Shown: positions 60,015 to 64,000 of the stretch, piece by piece
How positions within the stretch are numbered: position 1 is the first letter of the stretch
Layout of the letters: every line of letters starts with the position of its first letter
Assembly: GCF_006459125.1 (NCBI RefSeq)
Contig: NZ_CP041070.1
Location: 62,001-126,000, forward strand
DNA: 64,000 bases
Direction: 5' to 3'
Source of the DNA: Halarcobacter anaerophilus
GTDB taxonomy: Bacteria; Campylobacterota; Campylobacteria; Campylobacterales; Arcobacteraceae
Translations under genes and position numbers: made by a program
Notes under the pieces: model-generated
Database searches by the model: none
Told to the model about the DNA's origin: nothing
The model's input: only the letters and a program-made list of their open reading frames with translations

Positions 60015-60733
60015 TTTTTCTTTAATCCTATATCAATATATTTTCTCATTTTTTTAACTTCACTTAAATCCATATTGTGAGATATTATCTCTTCTTCATC
60101 ATCTCTAATCTCTTCTCCCCAAGGAGTTATTATTCCGCTTCCTTTTGCCATATCTTCATTTGCACTGTTTGCTGTTAGAACATAGCATTGGTTTGCCACG
60201 GCAAGTGCTTTGGTCATTGTTTCAAAGTGGTTTTTCCTTTTTACTCCCCACATTGACGGATTTAAGATTAAGTCTGCCCCTAAAACGTTTAACCAATATT
60301 CAGGGAATCTGATCTCAAAACAGATTAAAGATGCGACTTTTATTCCGTCAACATCAATAATCTTCATATTCTCTTTTTTACCTTTTGCAAAATTTTCAGG
60401 TTCATTTCCTAAAGGGAAAAGTCTATGTTTTGATTGTCTGTGAATAACTTTTCCTTTATGAAAAATATATAAAGTATTATAATAATCAATGTCCTCTTTT
60501 TCTAAAAAAGTTATTGCTATTGTTTTATTTTCCGATAGTTTTTTTATTTTTTTCTTTGTTTTTTGAGTAAATTCATCCGCTGCATCCATTCTTTCGTAAC
60601 AAAACCCCGTAAGACAAAGCTCGGGAGCTAAGATAAAAGATCCCTCTTCACATGATGTGATTAACTCTTTTAAGTGTTTATAGTTTGTTTTAAAATTATC
60701 TGTTGTTTTTGTTTGAAGTGATATTAATTTCAT
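60005..60733 (-). CDS. Carbon-nitrogen hydrolase (nitrilase superfamily)
   Basis: A 242-residue amidase/nitrilase. Catalytic triad: Glu in APELCLTGF, Lys in QSKHRLFP and Cys in SLICFEIRFPE. A central NPSMWGVKRKNH follows the Cys. The start overlaps the phosphomannomutase stop by 38 nt, a long but credible overlap since MKLISLQT is the usual family beginning. The substrate is unknown. Confidence 0.9.
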   Translation of the reverse strand: MKLISLQTKTTDNFKTNYKHLKELITSCEEGSFILAPELCLTGFCYERMDAADEFTQKTKKKIKKLSENKTIAITFLEKEDIDYYNTLYIFHKGKVIHRQSKHRLFPLGNEPENFAKGKKENMKIIDVDGIKVASLICFEIRFPEYWLNVLGADLILNPSMWGVKRKNHFETMTKALAVANQCYVLTANSANEDMAKGSGIITPWGEEIRDDEEEIISHNMDLSEVKKMRKYIDIGLKKKWK

Positions 60734-62117
60734 TTTGTGCTACTTTTATTAAATTATTTAATTTCTTTTCATACTCTTTTACAAGATTTTTATCTGTTGA
60801 TTCAAATCTTGTGACTAATATAGGGGTTGTATTTGAAGCTCTTATTAAACCCCAACCTTTTTCAAAAATTACTCTTACTCCGTCAATACCTATTGTTTTT
60901 ATAATTTTAGGAAAATCTGACGGAGGATTTTTTAATAGTTCTTTTATTTTTTCTACAAGTAAAAATTTCTCTTTGTCTGTAGTTTTTATTTTTAATTCTT
61001 CTGTTGAGTAAGTTTTAGGAAAACTTTCTATCTCTTTATCTATATTCATTCCATTTTTTATAAGTTCTAATACTCTAAAGGTCGCATAAATACCGTCATC
61101 AAAACCAAAATATCTGTCATTGAAAAATATATGCCCTGAAACCTCTACCGCAAAATCCGCATTACAGCTTTTTAATTTTAGTTTTAGATTTGAGTGACCA
61201 GCTTTATACATAATTGCTTTACCTTTTTTATTTATCAAATCATACATTATCTGTGAACATTTAACTTCTCCTACTACAGTTGGATTTTTCATATCTTTTG
61301 CAAAAAGAAGAGCCATAGTATCACCTTTTACTATATTATTCTTTGTTAGAAGAACAACTCTGTCGGCATCTCCGTCATAAGCAAATCCAAAGTCATAACT
61401 ACTTTTTATCTCTTTTAAAATATCTTCTATATTTTCTTGAATAGTGGGATCGGGATGATGATTAGGAAAATTACCGTCAGGTTCTCCGTAAAGTATTTTA
61501 CAGTTTAACTCTAACTTTTTTATAATATCAAAAAGAACACTATTTGCTGCACCGTTCCCGCAATCGACTATAAAAGCGTTTTTCATTCCTTTTAGATGTG
61601 AAAACTTTTTCACGATATAATCTATATACAAACCCTTTACGTCAATAATAGTTGCTTTATCATTATCTTCTATTTGAAGTTCTTGATTTGCAATTATTTT
61701 GTCTCTTAATTTATATAGATCTTCTGAGAAAAAAGGTTCTTTATCAATTGTTATTTTAAAACCGTTATACTCTTTTGGATTGTGGCTTCCTGTTATCATA
61801 ATTGAAGCACATGGATTTATCTCTTTATTATTTATACAAAAGGTTTGATAGTTTGAAAAGTAGTTTACTCCTGTGGGTACCATTTGCATATTTAGAACTT
61901 TGCAGTTTGCTTTGTTTAGTCCGCTTGCAAGATATGAAAAAAGTTTCGGGCAGTGAATTCTTGCATCATATCCAACGGCAACATAAGCACTCTCTTTAAA
62001 TTTTTCAAAAATAATTTTTCCTAAAAAATATCCTATTAATTTAACGCAGTTACTATTTAGCTGACTTTCAACAATACCTCTGATATCATACTCTCTAAAA
62101 ATTGAATTATCTATCAT
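60696..62117 (-). CDS. Phosphomannomutase/phosphoglucomutase
   Basis: A 473-residue alpha-D-phosphohexomutase. The phosphoserine loop is ITGSHNPKEYNGFK, the magnesium loop is YDGDADRV, the sugar loop is EVSGHIFF, and the phosphate-binding end is IRASNTTPILVTRFE. It provides hexose-1-phosphates for cell-surface sugars. It lies 18 nt after ogt. Confidence 0.93.
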   Translation of the reverse strand: MIDNSIFREYDIRGIVESQLNSNCVKLIGYFLGKIIFEKFKESAYVAVGYDARIHCPKLFSYLASGLNKANCKVLNMQMVPTGVNYFSNYQTFCINNKEINPCASIMITGSHNPKEYNGFKITIDKEPFFSEDLYKLRDKIIANQELQIEDNDKATIIDVKGLYIDYIVKKFSHLKGMKNAFIVDCGNGAANSVLFDIIKKLELNCKILYGEPDGNFPNHHPDPTIQENIEDILKEIKSSYDFGFAYDGDADRVVLLTKNNIVKGDTMALLFAKDMKNPTVVGEVKCSQIMYDLINKKGKAIMYKAGHSNLKLKLKSCNADFAVEVSGHIFFNDRYFGFDDGIYATFRVLELIKNGMNIDKEIESFPKTYSTEELKIKTTDKEKFLLVEKIKELLKNPPSDFPKIIKTIGIDGVRVIFEKGWGLIRASNTTPILVTRFESTDKNLVKEYEKKLNNLIKVAQNEINITSNKNNR

Positions 62118-62135
62118 TCACATTCCGAAAAATTT

Positions 62136-62690
62136 TTAAGCAATTATATCATAAGAGTAGCTGTTTTCAAGTTTTAAAAGTTCAATTTTTTTATCAATTC
62201 CCGAAGAGTATCCGCCAATTTTACCCCCGCTTGCTATAACTCTGTGACAAGGAATAATAATTGAAATGGGATTTCTTCCATTGGCATTTGCCACTGCTCT
62301 TACGGCTTTTTCATTTTTTAATAATTTTGCTTCATCTAAATAAGATATGGTTTCTCCGTAAGGAATAAGTTGAAGAATTTTCCAAACACTTTGTTGAAAA
62401 GGAGTTCCTACAAGCTGTAAAGGAACTGTAAAATTTTCTCTTTTTTTTTCAAAATACTCTTTTAACTCTTTTTGCAAGACTTCAAAATATTTGTTATGGG
62501 CGGGGATTATATCCGCATTAAAGAATTTTTTCATCTTTTCTAACTCTTTTTGAGTCTTCTCTTTTCTTTGATCGTAATAGTTTAACATACATATTCCGTT
62601 TTTTGTGGATGCTGCAAACATATCTCCCAGAGGAGTTTGAATAACTGTCGTAGCTATAATATTTTTTTTGTTGCTTTTATACTCTCTCAT
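62136..62690 (-). CDS. ogt: Methylated-DNA-protein-cysteine methyltransferase
   Basis: A 184-residue DNA repair protein that removes O6-methylguanine lesions. The acceptor motif is IIPCHRVI, preceded by PFQQSVWKILQLIPYGETISY and AVANANGRNPI, the standard family blocks. First gene of a four-gene operon, divergent from a LysE exporter. Confidence 0.94.
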   Translation of the reverse strand: MREYKSNKKNIIATTVIQTPLGDMFAASTKNGICMLNYYDQRKEKTQKELEKMKKFFNADIIPAHNKYFEVLQKELKEYFEKKRENFTVPLQLVGTPFQQSVWKILQLIPYGETISYLDEAKLLKNEKAVRAVANANGRNPISIIIPCHRVIASGGKIGGYSSGIDKKIELLKLENSYSYDIIA

Positions 62691-62750
62691 ACTTTTCCTT
62701 ATTTACTTGAAATTATAACTAAGATATAATTATTTTTTCAAAGGATAAAT

Positions 62751-63380
62751 ATGATTGAACTTCCAAATCTTTATATGTTTATAATAGCTTCGTTTCTTTT
62801 ATGTCTTGCTCCCGGACCTGATAATATATATGTATTGACTCAAGGTATGACAAAAAGTAAAAAAGCCGCTATTGTTACGACTCTTGGTTTATGCAGCGGA
62901 CTTATTATTCATACAAGTGCAGCTGCTTTTGGTATATCTATTATTTTTAAAACTTCTGAAATAGCTTTTAATATAGTAAAATTTTTAGGGGCTGCTTACC
63001 TTTTGTATATTGCTTATCAAGTATTTAAGCATAGAAATGAACCTCTTGATTTAAGTGGACAAAATAGTAAGGTTGAGTTAAAGAAACTTTATGTAAAAGG
63101 ATTTTTTATGAATGTTCTAAATCCGAAAGTATCTATATTCTTTTTAGCTTTTCTGCCTCAGTTTGTTTCACCTCAAAACGGTAATGTACCTTTACAAATG
63201 ATTCTTTTGGGAGTTGTTTTTATGGTTTTAACTATTTTGGTTTTCTCTTTAATCGGAGTAGCAGCAAATATCTTAAGTGCAAAGCTGATTGAAAATACGA
63301 AAATCGTTAAGTATATGAATATTTGTACTTCATTTATCTTAGGCGGTTTGGCTTTAAAACTCGCACTTTCTCAAAGATAA
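62751..63380 (+). CDS. LysE/RhtB-family exporter (second)
   Basis: A 209-residue exporter of about six helices. CLAPGPDNIYVLTQGMTKSK and GFFMNVLNPKVSIFFLAFLP are the family marks. It is distinct from the LysE at 57088. Substrate unknown. Divergent from ogt. Confidence 0.92.
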   Translation: MIELPNLYMFIIASFLLCLAPGPDNIYVLTQGMTKSKKAAIVTTLGLCSGLIIHTSAAAFGISIIFKTSEIAFNIVKFLGAAYLLYIAYQVFKHRNEPLDLSGQNSKVELKKLYVKGFFMNVLNPKVSIFFLAFLPQFVSPQNGNVPLQMILLGVVFMVLTILVFSLIGVAANILSAKLIENTKIVKYMNICTSFILGGLALKLALSQR

Positions 63381-63399
63381 AGAAGGATTCTTCTTTATC
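63376..63399. terminator. Bidirectional terminator
   Basis: GATAAAGAAG and CTTCTTTATC form a perfect 10-bp stem with a 4-nt loop, overlapping the stop codons of the LysE gene and of proA. Confidence 0.75.
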
Positions 63400-64000
63400 T
63401 TATTTGTCCGTTTCCGTAAATTTTGTATTTAAATGTTGTTAAATCATTTATTCCCATTGGACCTCTTGAATGAAGTTTGTTAGTTGAAATACCGACTTCA
63501 GCTCCTAATCCAAAAGCTCCTCCGTCAGTGAATCTTGTACTTGCATTGGCATAAACGCAAGCAGCATCGACTTCATTTAAAAATTTGGTTACCATTGAAT
63601 AGTTTTCACTTATAATCGATTCTGAATGTCCCGAACCGTATTTTGCAATATGTGCTATTGCTTCATCTACATCTTTGACTACTTTTATATTTAAAATATT
63701 TGCTAAATATTCAGTATCGTAATCTTCTTGCGTAGCGCATTGAATATCAATATACTCTCTTGTTAGTTCACAACCTTTAAGTTGCGTATTATTCGCCGTA
63801 AAGGCTTCGTATAAAGGAGGAAGAATATATCTTGCCACATCTTGATGAACAAGAAGTGTTTCCATTGCATTACATACTCCCGGTCTTTGACATTTTGCAT
63901 TAATTGCTATTTTTATAGCTTTTGAATGATTCGCATCTTTGTCAATAAAGATATGGCATAAACCTTTATCGTGTTTTACAACTGGAATTGTCGAGTTTTG
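63395..64000 (-). CDS. proA: Glutamate-5-semialdehyde dehydrogenase, 3' part
   Basis: The C-terminal 201 residues of ProA (proline synthesis). The frame is open to the right edge, reading NSTIPVVKHDKGLCHIF and AKCQRPGVCNAMETLLVHQD, which includes the catalytic cysteine region (GVCNAMETL). RFTDGGAFGLGAEVGIST and SRGPMGINDLTTFKY close the protein. The ATG at 63865 is internal; the real start lies right of the window. Confidence 0.95.
   Translation of the reverse strand, partial: QNSTIPVVKHDKGLCHIFIDKDANHSKAIKIAINAKCQRPGVCNAMETLLVHQDVARYILPPLYEAFTANNTQLKGCELTREYIDIQCATQEDYDTEYLANILNIKVVKDVDEAIAHIAKYGSGHSESIISENYSMVTKFLNEVDAACVYANASTRFTDGGAFGLGAEVGISTNKLHSRGPMGINDLTTFKYKIYGNGQIR

Overview
The window comes from an AT-rich epsilonproteobacterial (Campylobacterota) chromosome, most likely a diazotrophic member of the Arcobacteraceae. 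The evidence is the low GC content, short overlapping genes, an epsilonproteobacterial style of sigma-54 promoter (GGAA[C/T]-N7-TGC) and the character of the housekeeping genes (purB, nrdA/nrdB, proA, clpX, rpoN). This placement is inference; no rRNA gene is present.

About 45.7 kb (roughly 1.8-47.5 kb) is a molybdenum nitrogenase island. From left to right it holds: a sigma-54-driven 4Fe-4S ferredoxin; a leftward nifA / thioredoxin-fold protein / SIR2-like protein / clpX / GNAT operon (2.2-6.8 kb); nifT with a soluble fumarate-reductase/NadB-type flavoprotein and an aldo-keto reductase (6.9-9.9 kb); a ten-gene ModE-controlled molybdate operon, modE-modA-mop-modB-modC-modA2-modB2-mop-modD-small ORF (10.0-16.4 kb); and nifH-orf119-nifD-nifK (16.5-20.9 kb). 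A non-nif insert follows (cardiolipin synthase, EEP-family protein, P-type H+-ATPase, 21.2-25.9 kb). Next come nifX / NifX-associated / nifF / nifW / nifZ / degenerate ferredoxin / ferredoxin / rpoN (25.9-30.2 kb) and nifN with two thioredoxin-fold proteins, an ankyrin protein, a SagB-type nitroreductase and a small unknown (30.2-34.4 kb). A second non-nif insert (34.5-36.7 kb) precedes nifE, divergent from a NifX-like / ferredoxin / HicB-Sel1-Nfu fusion / NifX-like / flavodiiron operon (36.8-41.6 kb). The island ends with a 61-aa unknown divergent from nifB and orf94, then nifV / GNAT / Rop-like / BFD-like / LRR / nifQ (41.7-47.5 kb). No nifL, nifU, nifS, nifM or nifJ is present.

Ten GG-N10-GC sigma-54 promoters can be read directly, and they divide the island into transcription units. 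NifA and RpoN are both encoded inside it, RpoN at the end of a sigma-54-driven operon. Molybdenum supply (mod operon, NifQ), homocitrate (NifV), cofactor assembly (NifB, NifE, NifN, several NifX-fold carriers), electron transfer (NifF, three ferredoxins and one degenerate ferredoxin) and oxygen protection (flavodiiron protein, thioredoxin-fold proteins) are all encoded together.

Outside the island are a truncated PAS-GGDEF-EAL gene at the left edge and, on the right, ordinary chromosomal genes: an RluA-type pseudouridine synthase, purB, nrdA, nrdB, an AraC/DMT-exporter divergent pair, a putative metalloprotease, a thioesterase, two LysE exporters, a cytochrome c, an OmpA-like protein, an ogt / phosphomannomutase / nitrilase / LMW-phosphatase operon, and the 3' part of proA running off the right edge. 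The most novel-looking elements are the HicB-Sel1-Nfu fusion, the thioredoxin-fold proteins with Asp in place of the peroxidatic Cys, the NifL-less nifA-SIR2-clpX operon, the unknown gene between nifH and nifD, the 61-aa sigma-54-driven unknown, and a sigma-54 promoter that leads straight into a terminator-like hairpin.
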